From Streptomyces litmocidini (GTDB lineage: Bacteria > Actinomycetota > Actinomycetes > Streptomycetales > Streptomycetaceae), in assembly GCF_014649755.1 (NCBI RefSeq), contig NZ_BMTQ01000007.1:300209-364208 (forward strand): a stretch of DNA of 64,000 nt, in the 5' to 3' direction. This document shows, one piece after another, positions 51,373 through 59,725 of the stretch (the first letter of the stretch is position 1; the number at the start of each line of letters is the position of its first letter). Below the pieces are notes generated by a model. It made no database searches. It was not told the origin of the DNA and saw only the letters and a program-made list of their open reading frames with translations. The position numbers and the translations under genes are program-made.

Positions 51373-52790
51373 ACGAGGCCGTCCTGGATCCGGCGGAACG
51401 GACGGTCCGCCTCCAGGGTGAACGCCACGTCCAGCAGGGTCCGTTCGCTGCCGGGGCGGCCGGAGAACATGACGCCGACGGGCAGTCCGCCGTCCGTCGT
51501 CCGGGTGCTGGGCAGCGAGATCGACGGGGTGCCGACCACGTTGTCGACGGGGGTGAACGCGACGTACGCGAGGATCCGTTCGACGAGCTCCGGGTAGGGC
51601 ACGGTCGGTGCGAGACGGCCGATCGGCGGTGCGGGGTGGGCGAGGACGGGGGTGAGGAGGAGGTCGAGTCCCCGGAACGCCGCCGCGTACGCCACCTTCG
51701 TGCGCTTCAGCCTCCGCAGCACGCCCGGGGTGTGCCGCCAGTTCTCCAGGTAGGTGGCGCGCAGGCCGCGGCTGAGGCCGTCCATGCGGTGCCGGTCGAA
51801 GTCCGCGCCGAGGGTCCGGCCGGTGGCGCCGAGGAGGAACGACAGCATCCCCCAGTAGGTGAGGAAGTCCTCGGTGAAGCGCGGGTCGATGGTCATCTCG
51901 ACGGGTTCCACGCTGTGGCCGAGCCGTTCGAGCGTCGTCGCCGTCTCCGTGACGGCCTCCCGGGTGACGGTGTCGGAGGCGACGCCGTTCGGCGAGTCCA
52001 GCAGGAATCCGATGCGCAGCCGTCGCCCGGAGGGGCCTTCGACCAGGCCGAGGGGCGGCAGCTTCGGGTTGCGCCAGTGCGTCTCGGCGGCGGCGAGGAA
52101 CGCGGCGCTGTCCCGTACGGAACGGCTCACGACGCCGTCGACGACGAGGTCCAGGGGCAGTCGGCGGCTCTGGTCGTTGGGCACGACCCTGCCCCGGGTG
52201 GGCTTGAGGCCGACGAGCCCGCAGGCGGCGGCGGGGATCCGGATGGAGCCGCCGCCGTCGTTGGCGTGGGCGATCGGTACCGCTCCGGCGGCGACGAGGG
52301 CCGCGCTGCCGCCCGAGGAGCCGCCCGCGGAGTGGCCGGTGTGCCACGGGTTGCGGACGGGTTCGGCGGCCTCGTACTCCGTGGTGGGGCTGAAGCCGAA
52401 CTCGGGCAGCCGGGTCTTGCCGAGCACCGTGACGCCGGTGCTCAGGAACTGCCGGGCGAAGGGCGCGTGCCGTCGCGCCGGGCCCGGGGTGAAGGCCGCG
52501 CTGCCGTGGCCGGTGGGCAACCCCTGGTGGTCGGTGTTGTCCTTGACGAAGGTCGGGACGCCCGCGAGGGCGCCGCCGGTCGCGGCGCCGGGCACGGGGG
52601 CGTCGACGTGCGTCTGGACGGCGTGGAGCCGTTCCTCGACGGCCCTCACCCGCTCGGCCGCGTCCCGGGCGGCCTCGGCGGCGCCGACCTCGCCGCGCCG
52701 GATGGCCTCGGCGAGTCCGACGGCGTCGTGTTCTCCCAGGGCGTCGTCCCGGAAGGCGTGCACCCTGGTCCTCTGGTCGAAAGTCGTCAC
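51369..52790 (-). CDS. Amidase signature family enzyme
   Basis: 473 residues. The catalytic triad is intact: Lys in GVPTFVKDNTD, cis-Ser in the GHSAGGSSGGSAALVAAG signature and the nucleophilic Ser in NDGGGSIRIPAAACG. The remainder follows the family (LTPVLAHPAPPIG, FTPVDNVVGTPSISLP). It hydrolyses an amide of unknown identity in the cytoplasm. It is closest to the 6-aminohexanoate-cyclic-dimer hydrolase-like and aryl-amidase subgroups. ATG 52790 is the start. The gene overlaps the SRPBCC gene by 4 bp tail to tail. Confidence 0.92.
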   Translation of the reverse strand: MTTFDQRTRVHAFRDDALGEHDAVGLAEAIRRGEVGAAEAARDAAERVRAVEERLHAVQTHVDAPVPGAATGGALAGVPTFVKDNTDHQGLPTGHGSAAFTPGPARRHAPFARQFLSTGVTVLGKTRLPEFGFSPTTEYEAAEPVRNPWHTGHSAGGSSGGSAALVAAGAVPIAHANDGGGSIRIPAAACGLVGLKPTRGRVVPNDQSRRLPLDLVVDGVVSRSVRDSAAFLAAAETHWRNPKLPPLGLVEGPSGRRLRIGFLLDSPNGVASDTVTREAVTETATTLERLGHSVEPVEMTIDPRFTEDFLTYWGMLSFLLGATGRTLGADFDRHRMDGLSRGLRATYLENWRHTPGVLRRLKRTKVAYAAAFRGLDLLLTPVLAHPAPPIGRLAPTVPYPELVERILAYVAFTPVDNVVGTPSISLPSTRTTDGGLPVGVMFSGRPGSERTLLDVAFTLEADRPFRRIQDGLV

Positions 52791-52872
52791 CGCTGCCTCA
52801 GCCCCCGGCCGTGTGGATGGTCTCCCGCCATCATCGCCTACCAGCGGGTAACGGGCGAGGGGTGGGCGCGGG

Positions 52873-53994
52873 TCAGCGTCCCTGGAGCGCCTTCACGTTG
52901 TCGCCGAAGGTCCAGCCCTTCGAGCCGTCCCAGTTGGCCGACCAGGTCATCAGGCCCTTGAGCGAGCCGCCGTAGTGGTTCCACGCCTGGGCCACCGCCG
53001 ACGGCGCCATGTGTCCGCCGCCGGCGCCCGGCTGGGCCGGGAGGCCGGGGACCTGCTTGTCGTACGGGACCTTGACGGTGGTGCCCTGGACGACGAGTCC
53101 GCGGTTCAGGCAGTCGGTCTGGGCGACGAACCCGGTGACCGTGCCGGCGGAGTAGGAGTCGCCGGAGCACCCGTACATGCTGCCGTTGTAGTACTGCATG
53201 TTCAGCCACCACAGGCGGCCGTTGTCCGCGTACTTCTTGACGATCGGCAGGTACGCGCCCCAGATCGATCCGTAGGCCACGCTGCCGCCGGTGACGTACG
53301 CGGTCTCCGGCGCCATCGTCAGTCCGAAGCCCGCGGGCATCCGGGCCAGGACCCCGTCGATGATGCGCACCAGGTTGGTCTGCGAGGGGGACAGGGTGCC
53401 GATGCTGCCGCTGCCGACGAGTCCGGTCTCGATGTCGATGTCGATCCCGTCGAAGTTGTACGTCTTCAGGAGGGGCACGACGGTCTCGACGAAGCGGTCG
53501 GCGACGGCGCGGGAGCTCAGGTCGATCCCGGCGGCGGCTCCCCCGATCGACAGCAGGATCGTCGCCCCGGCCGCCTTGGCCCGGCACATCTCCGCCGGGG
53601 TGGCGACGCGGACGGTGCTGTCCATGCCGTCCTCCCACAGCACGGTCCCGTCCGAGCGGATCACGGGGAAGGCGGCGTTGAGGACGTTGTAACCGTGGGC
53701 GGCGAACCGGGGGTCGTCGATGGGCGCCCAGCCGAACGGCGGGTGGACGCCGTTGGCGGAGCCGTCCCAGTTCTCCCAGTACCCCTGGAGCACCTTCCCG
53801 GCGGGCTTGGGCTTGAGGGCGCAGGTGTCCGCGGCGGCGGACGGGGAGGGGGCGGGCCGCGCGTCGTCGGCCGTGGACGACGGGGAGGGGGCGGGCTTCG
53901 CGTCCCCGGCGGCGGCGGGGCCCGCGAGGGCCGCGGCGGCGAGCAGGGCGGCGAGCCCCGCTCCGAGGACACGGGGGATCCGGGGGCCTGGCAT
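52873..53994 (-). CDS. Secreted chitinase, glycoside hydrolase family 18
   Basis: 373 residues. Signal peptide to about residue 30, then a Pro/Ser/Ala-rich linker (31-60) and a GH18 barrel with YWENWDG, LLSIGGAAAG and the catalytic FDGIDIDIE (Glu189 as acid). AWNHYGGSLKGLMTWSANWD is the last strand. There is no carbohydrate-binding domain, so the linker leads directly to the catalytic unit. It hydrolyses chitin outside the cell. CCAGGAG precedes ATG 53994. A box like those of chitin genes in Streptomyces lies 63 bp upstream of the start. Confidence 0.94.
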   Translation of the reverse strand: MPGPRIPRVLGAGLAALLAAAALAGPAAAGDAKPAPSPSSTADDARPAPSPSAAADTCALKPKPAGKVLQGYWENWDGSANGVHPPFGWAPIDDPRFAAHGYNVLNAAFPVIRSDGTVLWEDGMDSTVRVATPAEMCRAKAAGATILLSIGGAAAGIDLSSRAVADRFVETVVPLLKTYNFDGIDIDIETGLVGSGSIGTLSPSQTNLVRIIDGVLARMPAGFGLTMAPETAYVTGGSVAYGSIWGAYLPIVKKYADNGRLWWLNMQYYNGSMYGCSGDSYSAGTVTGFVAQTDCLNRGLVVQGTTVKVPYDKQVPGLPAQPGAGGGHMAPSAVAQAWNHYGGSLKGLMTWSANWDGSKGWTFGDNVKALQGR

Positions 53995-54056
53995 GCGTGC
54001 TCCTGGGGACGTGGGGGGTGGTCCTGGACGTGGCGCGCGCTCCAGGAGACCGTAAG

Positions 54057-54071
54057 TTGGTCCAGACCTTT
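54057..54071 (-). promoter_or_regulatory. DasR-type (dre) box of chitinase promoter
   Basis: TTGGTCCAGACCTTT matches the TGGTCTAGACCA/T core found in Streptomyces chi promoters at 10 of 12 positions. It sits at the right distance upstream of the chitinase start. DasR binding is established knowledge for such sites; binding here is inferred. Confidence 0.6.
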
Positions 54072-54127
54072 AGTCAACCACCTGCAGGGGCAAGGGAGTT
54101 ACGGCTCCCGGGACGGACGTCCCGCCG

Positions 54128-54949
54128 TCACCGCCGCTTCCGCGCGTGCGTCACGCGGGCCAGCTCCTCGTCGACCAGCCGGCCCGTGAGCGCGCCGCCG
54201 AACACGACGACGCCCACCGCGACGAGCCAGGTCTGGATGACGAGGAACGCGCCGAACGGCCCGTACGTGACGGCGCTGGAGGCGATCAGCGGGGAGAAGA
54301 CGAGCCGGGAGAAGACCCTCAGGCCGAGCAGTCCGAGCGTGGTGCACGCCGCCCCGGGCAGCAGGGCGACCCACGGGACGCGTCCGTCGAGCAGCAGCCG
54401 CTGCGACCACCAGAAGAACAGCGTGCCGATCAGCAGCGTGACGGCGTCGCTCACCGGGGTGTCCTGCCAGAACGGGAAGACCGCGAAGAGGTGGAGGACC
54501 CCGATGAGCACGGCGAGCCACAGCACGTGCCGCCACCGGGCCCTCCAGTGGGCCGGAGGGAGGTCCCAGACCTTCTCGTACCCGCTCTGCACCGCCGTGC
54601 CGAACGTGACTCCGAAGACGGTGAGCAGCGCGAGGCCGAACGCCGTCGTGGTCCGCCGCACCTGGCCCGGCAGCGCGAACAGCCGCTCGATCTCGGCCCT
54701 GGCGGCGTCCGAGACCCCGATGCCGTCACCGAGCCACTGCGCGAACCCCTTCCCGCCGCCCGCGCCCGCCGCCGACACGACGATCAGGAGCGGCACCAGC
54801 GTGAGGAAGGAGAGCGCCGCGAACCCCAGCGAACGCTGCCACAGCCCGAGGTCCCTGGCCGGCGCCCACCGGTGTCCGGCCCGGAAGCGGCGGATCGCAC
54901 TCCGCGTCCGCCCGACCCGGGGCCATCGCCCGGCGGGACGGGAGACCAT
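54128..54949 (-). CDS. YihY/BrkB family membrane protein
   Basis: 273 residues with six membrane helices. SLGFAALSFLTLVPLLIVVS, FGLALLTVFGVTFGTAVQSG and TYGPFGAFLVIQTWLVAVGV correspond to the family, which has been linked to lipid or porin-like functions with no firm role (it was once called RNase BN). No partner gene is adjacent. The ATG at 54949 has GGAGGG almost touching it, so the true start could be slightly different. The 57-bp space upstream holds no clear promoter. Confidence 0.8.
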   Translation of the reverse strand: MVSRPAGRWPRVGRTRSAIRRFRAGHRWAPARDLGLWQRSLGFAALSFLTLVPLLIVVSAAGAGGGKGFAQWLGDGIGVSDAARAEIERLFALPGQVRRTTTAFGLALLTVFGVTFGTAVQSGYEKVWDLPPAHWRARWRHVLWLAVLIGVLHLFAVFPFWQDTPVSDAVTLLIGTLFFWWSQRLLLDGRVPWVALLPGAACTTLGLLGLRVFSRLVFSPLIASSAVTYGPFGAFLVIQTWLVAVGVVVFGGALTGRLVDEELARVTHARKRR

Positions 54950-55006
54950 CCCTCCACGGTAGGACCGCCCCGCGCCGGCGACCAGCGGGACCGTCCGGCA
55001 CCGGCG

Positions 55007-55702
55007 TCAGCCCTCGACGCCGGTGGCCCCGTGCGAGGCGCCGACGGGCTTGGACTCGGGGGAACCGCGCTGGCGGAGGTAGACGGAGAGGATGGCCATC
55101 GACGCCACGGCCAGGAGTTCCGACTGCCAGTTCTGCAGGGACCGGTTCCAGAAGTCGGCGGAGGCGAGGTAGGAGGCCCAGGAGACGGGGGCCTGGAGCT
55201 GCCGCAGCCGCAGTTCGTTGAAGGCGGCCGCGCCGGAGACCGACTGGGCCAGCCAGGACAGCAGGAAGAAGACGGCCATGACGAGCCCGAGCGACCGCGA
55301 GTAGACCGCCTGCCGCCAGTCCTTCGTGGCCGCCCAGCGGGGCGAGTCCGGCCGCGCGTGGTCACCCATGTGCTGGTCCCGTTCGCTCTCCGTACCCGCC
55401 TTGTGCAGCTCCTTGGACTCCGGCGAGCCGCGTTGGAGCAGATAGACCGTGCCGAAGATGTAGAGGAAGAACTGCAGGAACTCCGACTGCCAGTTCTCGG
55501 TGACGTCGACGGCGAAGTCCGAGGACATCAGGTAGTCGCCGAGACCGATCTGCTGGAGCCCCTGGACGGCGAGCTGTTCGTTGAACTCCGCGCGCCCGGA
55601 GACCGCCTGGGCGCCCAGGACGACCAGGAAGGCCGCCCCGAAGGAGAGGGTGAGGCTGTTCGACCGCCAGAACCCGCGCTCCCGGGATCCCTCCGCCGTC
55701 AC
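55007..55702 (-). CDS. DUF6766 family protein with internal duplication
   Basis: 231 residues, four membrane helices in two repeated halves. Half 1 (9-100) has SFGAAFLVVLGAQAVSGRAE, FNEQLAVQG, NWQSEFLQFFLYIFGTVYLL and QRGSPESKEL; half 2 (125-220) has VFFLLSWLAQSVSGAAAFNE, NWQSELLAVASMAILSVYL and RQRGSPESKPV. The doubled NWQSE and QRGSPESK signatures mark the family. Function unknown. GTG 55702 overlaps the stop of a 27-residue membrane peptide gene (GTGA). Third gene of a three-gene operon. Confidence 0.85.
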   Translation of the reverse strand: MTAEGSRERGFWRSNSLTLSFGAAFLVVLGAQAVSGRAEFNEQLAVQGLQQIGLGDYLMSSDFAVDVTENWQSEFLQFFLYIFGTVYLLQRGSPESKELHKAGTESERDQHMGDHARPDSPRWAATKDWRQAVYSRSLGLVMAVFFLLSWLAQSVSGAAAFNELRLRQLQAPVSWASYLASADFWNRSLQNWQSELLAVASMAILSVYLRQRGSPESKPVGASHGATGVEG

Positions 55703-55782
55703 CGCTGCATCACCCCGATCACGGTGAAGTAGGCGAGGCCGCCCACGATGGTCACCACGCACGCCACGAACAGGGACTTCAC
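55699..55782 (-). CDS. 27-residue single-helix membrane peptide
   Basis: GTG 55782 follows AAGGGGG at a good distance and the peptide VKSLFVACVVTIVGGLAYFT plus VIGVMQR ends in TGA that overlaps the DUF6766 start by four bases. It has one membrane helix (about 3-23) and little else. The upstream lipoprotein stop is one base before its start. The tight coupling on both sides makes it a real gene despite its size. It may assist or regulate DUF6766. Confidence 0.7.
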   Translation of the reverse strand: MKSLFVACVVTIVGGLAYFTVIGVMQR

Positions 55783-55783
55783 G

Positions 55784-56314
55784 TCATGCCCCCTTCAGTA
55801 CACAGCTGTACGGCGTGTCGCCCGGTTCGGGCGCGCACCCGGCGGCGGTGACCCGCCACCCCTCGTCGAACTGCGAGAGGAACAGCGTGTCGCCGTGGAG
55901 GCGGAGCAGCGCCTGTCTGCCGTGCACGTCCACGCTCCGCACTCCCCCGCCGCGCGGCAGGTCCTGCGAGGCCAGGGCCTGCGCGCAGGGCTTCTTCTCC
56001 TCCTCCTCCAGCTGGTCACGACTCTCGGGAGCGAGCAGTTCGCAGGCCACCCGGAAGTTCCCGGAGCCGAGGGACTCCTCGAAGAACCGGCCCGCCTCGG
56101 TCGCCCCGTCCCGGCGCGCCTGCGACGCCCCGCAGGCGGACAGGGCGGCCACGACCGCCACCGCCCCGAGGAGCATCGGCACCCGCCGGAGCGAGGACGC
56201 CCGCCGGAGGGCGGGGGGCCGTCGGAGGGCGGGGAGCCGTCGGAGCGGAGCGATCCCCGGGAACGGAGGGACCCGCGGGGGTGGGGGGACTCGCAGGAAC
56301 AGGGTGGCTCTCAC
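55784..56314 (-). CDS. Putative lipoprotein with extended basic N-terminus
   Basis: 176 residues from GTG 56314. A lipobox (AALSACG) follows the hydrophobic LLGAVAVVAAL, after an unusually long Arg/Pro/Leu region (PLRRLPALRRPPALRRAS) that looks like a small repeat expansion of CGTCGGAGGGCGGGG-like words. The folded part holds RFFEESLGSGNFRVACELLA and CAPEPGDTPYSCVLKGA. ATG 56176 (MLLGAV) is an alternative, shorter start. Resembles small secreted proteins of actinobacteria with no known function. First gene of the lipoprotein, peptide, DUF6766 operon. Confidence 0.65.
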   Translation of the reverse strand: MRATLFLRVPPPPRVPPFPGIAPLRRLPALRRPPALRRASSLRRVPMLLGAVAVVAALSACGASQARRDGATEAGRFFEESLGSGNFRVACELLAPESRDQLEEEEKKPCAQALASQDLPRGGGVRSVDVHGRQALLRLHGDTLFLSQFDEGWRVTAAGCAPEPGDTPYSCVLKGA

Positions 56315-56453
56315 TCTTTCAGCCTGGGGCCGAGGGCGGCCGCGGCAAGCGGCGGGGGCCGAACGGGGGACCGACCCGCCCCTCCGGGCCGCGGGCGACG
56401 ACGTGCGGGCGCCGGGGGGCCACGGGAGGATGGAGGCGGAGGAAGGTGCCGCC

Positions 56454-56807
56454 ATGAGTGAGTTCGACATCTGGAACTACCGCCCGAGCACGGGGTACCG
56501 GCAGGGCGCCGACCTCGTCGGCTACAAGGTCGAGGCCACGGACGGCACCATCGGGAAGATCGACAAGCACTCCGAGGACGTCGGCTCGTCCTATCTGGTC
56601 GTCGACGTGGGGACCTGGATCTTCGGCAGGCGGGTGCTGCTCCCGGCCGGGACGATCGAGCTGATCGACGCGGCCGAGGAGAAGGTGTACGTGGACCGCA
56701 CGAAGGAGCAGATCGAGGCGGCCCCCGAGTTCGACGAGGCGAAGCAGGGCGGCGAGCCCGACTATCTGGAGCAGTTCTCCCGGCACTACGGACAGCCGCA
56801 CATGTGA
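56454..56807 (+). CDS. PRC-barrel domain protein
   Basis: 117 residues. Residues 18-80 form a PRC barrel (ADLVGYKVEATDGTIGKIDK, SSYLVVDVGTWIFGRRVLLP, AGTIELIDAAEEKVYVD), followed by an acidic C-terminal helix. PRC barrels occur in photosynthetic-centre H subunits and in RimM, and in many small stress-associated actinobacterial proteins. Function here unknown. A strong GGAGGAAGG precedes ATG 56454. It is divergent from the lipoprotein and its TGA abuts the TCA of the MFS gene. Confidence 0.9.
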   Translation: MSEFDIWNYRPSTGYRQGADLVGYKVEATDGTIGKIDKHSEDVGSSYLVVDVGTWIFGRRVLLPAGTIELIDAAEEKVYVDRTKEQIEAAPEFDEAKQGGEPDYLEQFSRHYGQPHM

Positions 56808-58106
56808 TCACACCCCGCGCGGGCCCTCCGTCCGGCGGTCGCGCCGGGCCGGGGCGAGGGCCGTGAGCATCAGGACGGCGGTGAGGGCGAACGCCCACGG
56901 GTAGCCGGTCCGGCCCGCGAGGAACCCGAAGCCGACGGCCCCGACCCCCATACCCGCGTCGAAGGCGAAGTTCCACAGGGCGCTGACCGTTCCGTAACCG
57001 GAGGCGGGGACGCGCGCGTACATCAGCGTCAGGGTGGTGTTCTGCGTGACGCCGAAGCCGATCCCGAACAGGGCCACGCCGATGACGACGGCGACCGGGC
57101 TGTGGGTGAGGGAGACGAGCAGCGTTCCCCCGGCCGCGACGACGAGGCCGGGGACGAGCAGCGCGGCCGGCCCGTGCCGGTCTCCGTGCCGGCCGGCGAC
57201 CCAGCGCGCCCCGGTCGCCGCCGCGGTCTGGGCGAACAGGGCCGTGGCGACGACGCCCCCGGAGGCGGACGGCACGGCGAGGGGGAGGAAGGTGACGAGG
57301 ATCCCGGCGGCCAGCGCGGTGACGGAGAAGACGAGAACGGGCCGTGACAGGGCGGGCGTACGGAACCCCGCCACCACCCCGATCGGCCGCCCCGGCTCCG
57401 GATCGCGGCCCGGGCCCGCGCCCGCGTCGCGGTCCGGATCACGGTCGGGGTCACGCGGACCCCGGCCCGCGTCCCGGTCCGGGGCGCGGTGCGGGTCCGA
57501 TCCCGCGTCGCGGTCCGGCAGGCCCGGCACCGAGGCGACGGCGGCCAGCGCGGCCACGGCCCCGGCGGCGAACACCGGCCCGTACCCCACGTGCGCCGCC
57601 AGCCACACCCCGAGCGGGAGCGCCACCAGCGAGGGGCCCCCGGTCACGATGCCGACGAGCGCCAGCCCCTCCCCACGGCGCTCGGCCGGAATGAGCGAGG
57701 CCGTCAGGGCGCCGCCCGCGACGACCGTGAACGCGAAGCCGATCCCGCGCAGGAGACAGACCGCCGTGATCCGGACCGCGCCGCCGGAAGCGGTGAGCGC
57801 GAACGCGGGCACGCCGAGGAGGAGGAGCCCCGCCACCAGGACGAGGCGGTAGCCGAAGCGGGCGACGAGCCGGGGAGTGGCCAGCTCGCCTCCGACCGTG
57901 GCCAGCATCAGCGCGCCCGTGGCGAGCCCGGCGGCGTTTCCGCGGCCGCCTCCGGTGGCCTCGGCGTAGAGGGGGACGACCGACAGGAGCAGATAGAAGC
58001 TCGTCGAGGCGCCGATGATCGAGACGAAGCGCAGCAGCAGGGGCCGCGTCACCAGAGGGGGCCGTGAACCGGCGCCCTCCGCCTGGGAGTCGAATAACTT
58101 GGTCAC
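56808..58106 (-). CDS. MFS transporter
   Basis: 432 residues, 12 helices. The N-terminal half includes LLRFVSIIGASTSFYLLLSV and VGGELATPRLVARFGYRLVL (motif A-like), and the C-terminal half VIGVALFGIGFGVTQNTTL. A long loop rich in Asp/Arg/Pro repeats (DRDAGSDPHRAPDRDAGRGP, about 205-240) separates the halves. It is probably a drug or metabolite exporter. A MocR-type regulator remnant is divergent from it, as is common for such exporters, so its control may have been lost. GTG 58106 begins the sequence with a poor ribosome site. Confidence 0.88.
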   Translation of the reverse strand: MTKLFDSQAEGAGSRPPLVTRPLLLRFVSIIGASTSFYLLLSVVPLYAEATGGGRGNAAGLATGALMLATVGGELATPRLVARFGYRLVLVAGLLLLGVPAFALTASGGAVRITAVCLLRGIGFAFTVVAGGALTASLIPAERRGEGLALVGIVTGGPSLVALPLGVWLAAHVGYGPVFAAGAVAALAAVASVPGLPDRDAGSDPHRAPDRDAGRGPRDPDRDPDRDAGAGPGRDPEPGRPIGVVAGFRTPALSRPVLVFSVTALAAGILVTFLPLAVPSASGGVVATALFAQTAAATGARWVAGRHGDRHGPAALLVPGLVVAAGGTLLVSLTHSPVAVVIGVALFGIGFGVTQNTTLTLMYARVPASGYGTVSALWNFAFDAGMGVGAVGFGFLAGRTGYPWAFALTAVLMLTALAPARRDRRTEGPRGV

Positions 58107-58141
58107 CCGGACGACGCTAGGGGGCCGGGCAGGTCCTCAGT

Positions 58142-58411
58142 AAGATCCGGTCCCATCCCTCCGGAGCGGTCCGGTCCCTCCCCCGAGCGGAGCGACTGCC
58201 GTCCTCCCGGGAACTCGCCCGGCCGCTCGGGCTCTCACGCGGTCTCGTGCAGGAGTGCTGCGCCCGGCTCCGGGCCGAGGGGCACCTCGTGACCCGCGCG
58301 CCGGCTCCGCCACCCGGGTCGCCGCCGACGGGGCCGGTGCGGCTGGTCCTGGGCTTCGGCGGCGTCGGCGAGCGGCCGTCGCCGCAGGTCCCGCGGCTGC
58401 CGGCGGCCTCC
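58142..58411 (+). pseudogene. Remnant of a MocR/GntR regulator
   Basis: One frame gives RLPSSRELARPLGLSRGLVQ, ECCARLRAEGHLVTRAPAPP, which is the winged-helix of MocR-type (PLP-fold) GntR regulators (typically RLPSSRELARDLGVSRGTV...YLVTR). The preceding part is frameshifted or lost, and no PLP-binding domain follows, so it is a dead fragment. It is oriented away from the MFS gene, as the regulator once controlling it would be. The remainder of the 58107-58545 gap is without recognisable genes except for the ribosome site of the small gene. Confidence 0.6.
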
Positions 58412-58545
58412 TCGACGGCCGGTGGCGCGTGCGCGGACCGGTTCGGAAAAAAACTTCGGAGGAACGCGAATCCTCTCGGCACCTCCCCGTCTCTTATGTG
58501 CGTACCGGCCGAACGGGCCGGAGGAAAACGGAGGGAACAGTAACC

Positions 58546-58635
58546 ATGTGGACTGCCATCATCGTGGTCGGCGTCGTGCTCGTGGGTGCGTGCAGCTGGC
58601 ACCTGATGCGGCGCTTCAACAAGAGCCGTACCTGA
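58546..58635 (+). CDS. 29-residue membrane peptide
   Basis: MWTAIIVVGVVLVGACSWHL then MRRFNKSRT: one membrane helix with a basic cytoplasmic tail. GGAGGGAACAGTAACC precedes the ATG. The ECF sigma gene starts 41 bp after its stop, so it may be co-transcribed, and the strong ribosome site argues that it is translated. Function unknown. Confidence 0.6.
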   Translation: MWTAIIVVGVVLVGACSWHLMRRFNKSRT

Positions 58636-58676
58636 CCAGCGCCTGCAGGCGCGGCGCCTTCCGGTATGAGTAGCAC

Positions 58677-59276
58677 ATGAACCAACGCTTCCCCTGGCCC
58701 GACGAGCGGCTGATCAAGGCCGCTCAGGACGGCGACGTCACGTCGCTCACCACCGTCGTCATGGAATCGCAGCCGCATGTGCGCAAGTTCGCCATATCGC
58801 TGTGCGCCTCGCCGCAGGACGCGGAGGACGCGGCACAAGAGGCGCTGATCATCCTCTACCGGAAGATCGGCACCTTGCGGGCCACCGGCGCGCTCGCCTC
58901 GTGGATGTTCCGGATCGTCCGCAACGAATGCCTCCGGCAGGTGAGGCTGCTCATCGCCATGCGCGACGAGCCCTCGTCCGAGCCGGAGGCGTGCGCGGAG
59001 CCGTCCGCCGAGGAGGCCGTGCTGTACCGGCTGGAGGTGGAGCGGATCGCGGCCGCGGTCAGCGCCCTTCCCCGTGAGCAGCGGCAGGTCCTGATCATGC
59101 GGGATGTGCAGGGCCTGCCGGGCAAGACCGTCGCCCGCACGCTCGGTCTGAGCACCGCCGCGATGAAGTCACGGCTGCACAGAGCACGCGCGGCGCTGCG
59201 TCACGCGCTGGAAGCGACCGACCAGGCACCAGATCGAGCCATCGACCGACCAGTCGAAGGAGAATCACGCCCATGA
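58677..59276 (+). CDS. ECF RNA polymerase sigma factor
   Basis: 199 residues. Region 2: TVVMESQPHVRKFAISLCAS, DAEDAAQEALIILYRKIGTL, LASWMFRIVRNECLRQV (about 25-95); region 4: VSALPREQRQVLIMRDVQGL, GKTVARTLGLSTAAMKSRLH (122-178). The start ATG 58677 is preceded by a weak site. Its stop overlaps the start of the Cys-containing membrane protein (ATGA), a typical sigma/anti-sigma arrangement. It lies 0.7 kb before the PKS and could regulate it; that is inference. Confidence 0.93.
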   Translation: MNQRFPWPDERLIKAAQDGDVTSLTTVVMESQPHVRKFAISLCASPQDAEDAAQEALIILYRKIGTLRATGALASWMFRIVRNECLRQVRLLIAMRDEPSSEPEACAEPSAEEAVLYRLEVERIAAAVSALPREQRQVLIMRDVQGLPGKTVARTLGLSTAAMKSRLHRARAALRHALEATDQAPDRAIDRPVEGESRP

Positions 59277-59626
59277 ACACCGTGAACATCGTGAAGCCCC
59301 CCGAGGGCACGAAGTCCCCGGTCATCGCACCGACCGCGATCGAGGCGCCGTCCGCGGCGCCGAACTTCGCCAGCAAGTCCGTCCCGCGCCACCTGGCGCG
59401 GGGTGTCATCGGCTTCGGGCTCATCATCGGCTCGATCGCGATGGTGCCCGTCGCCGGCCCGGCCACCCTGCTGGCCGCCCCGCTGGCCCTCATCGCCTTC
59501 CGCGGCTGCCCCACCTGCTGGATGGTCGGCCTGGCCCAGACCATCTCGCGGGGTCGGCTGGAGCGCCAGTGCGTGGACGGCGTCTGCACGCTCACCAAGG
59601 CCGACCCCGCGGCGAAGGCCACGTAG
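59273..59626 (+). CDS. Small Cys-rich membrane protein, candidate anti-sigma partner
   Basis: 117 residues. An extended N-terminus (1-40) is followed by a two-helix hairpin (about 43-76, GVIGFGLIIGSIAMVPVAGP and ATLLAAPLALIAF), then CPTC (79-82) and CVDGVC (100-105). The helices resemble the DUF2892/YgaP-type membrane hairpin. Four Cys after the membrane segment could bind a metal or form redox disulfides. Because it overlaps the sigma gene by four bases, it is the natural candidate for its redox- or metal-responsive anti-sigma factor; it lacks a classical zinc-finger anti-sigma motif (HxxxCxxC). Confidence 0.7.
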   Translation: MNTVNIVKPPEGTKSPVIAPTAIEAPSAAPNFASKSVPRHLARGVIGFGLIIGSIAMVPVAGPATLLAAPLALIAFRGCPTCWMVGLAQTISRGRLERQCVDGVCTLTKADPAAKAT

Positions 59627-59725
59627 GGTCCCCGGCTCCAGGCCTCCCGCCCCGGCCCGACACCCGCCCTCCCACCGGAGGCGGAGTCACCGGGCCGGGG
59701 GGCTTCGGCCGTGCGCCGACACGAC

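Noticed and set aside
58247..58543. A 98-codon ORF on the plus strand as a separate gene.
   Set aside because: Its first part is the second half of a MocR winged helix and its start is within that helix; better read as part of the pseudogene.
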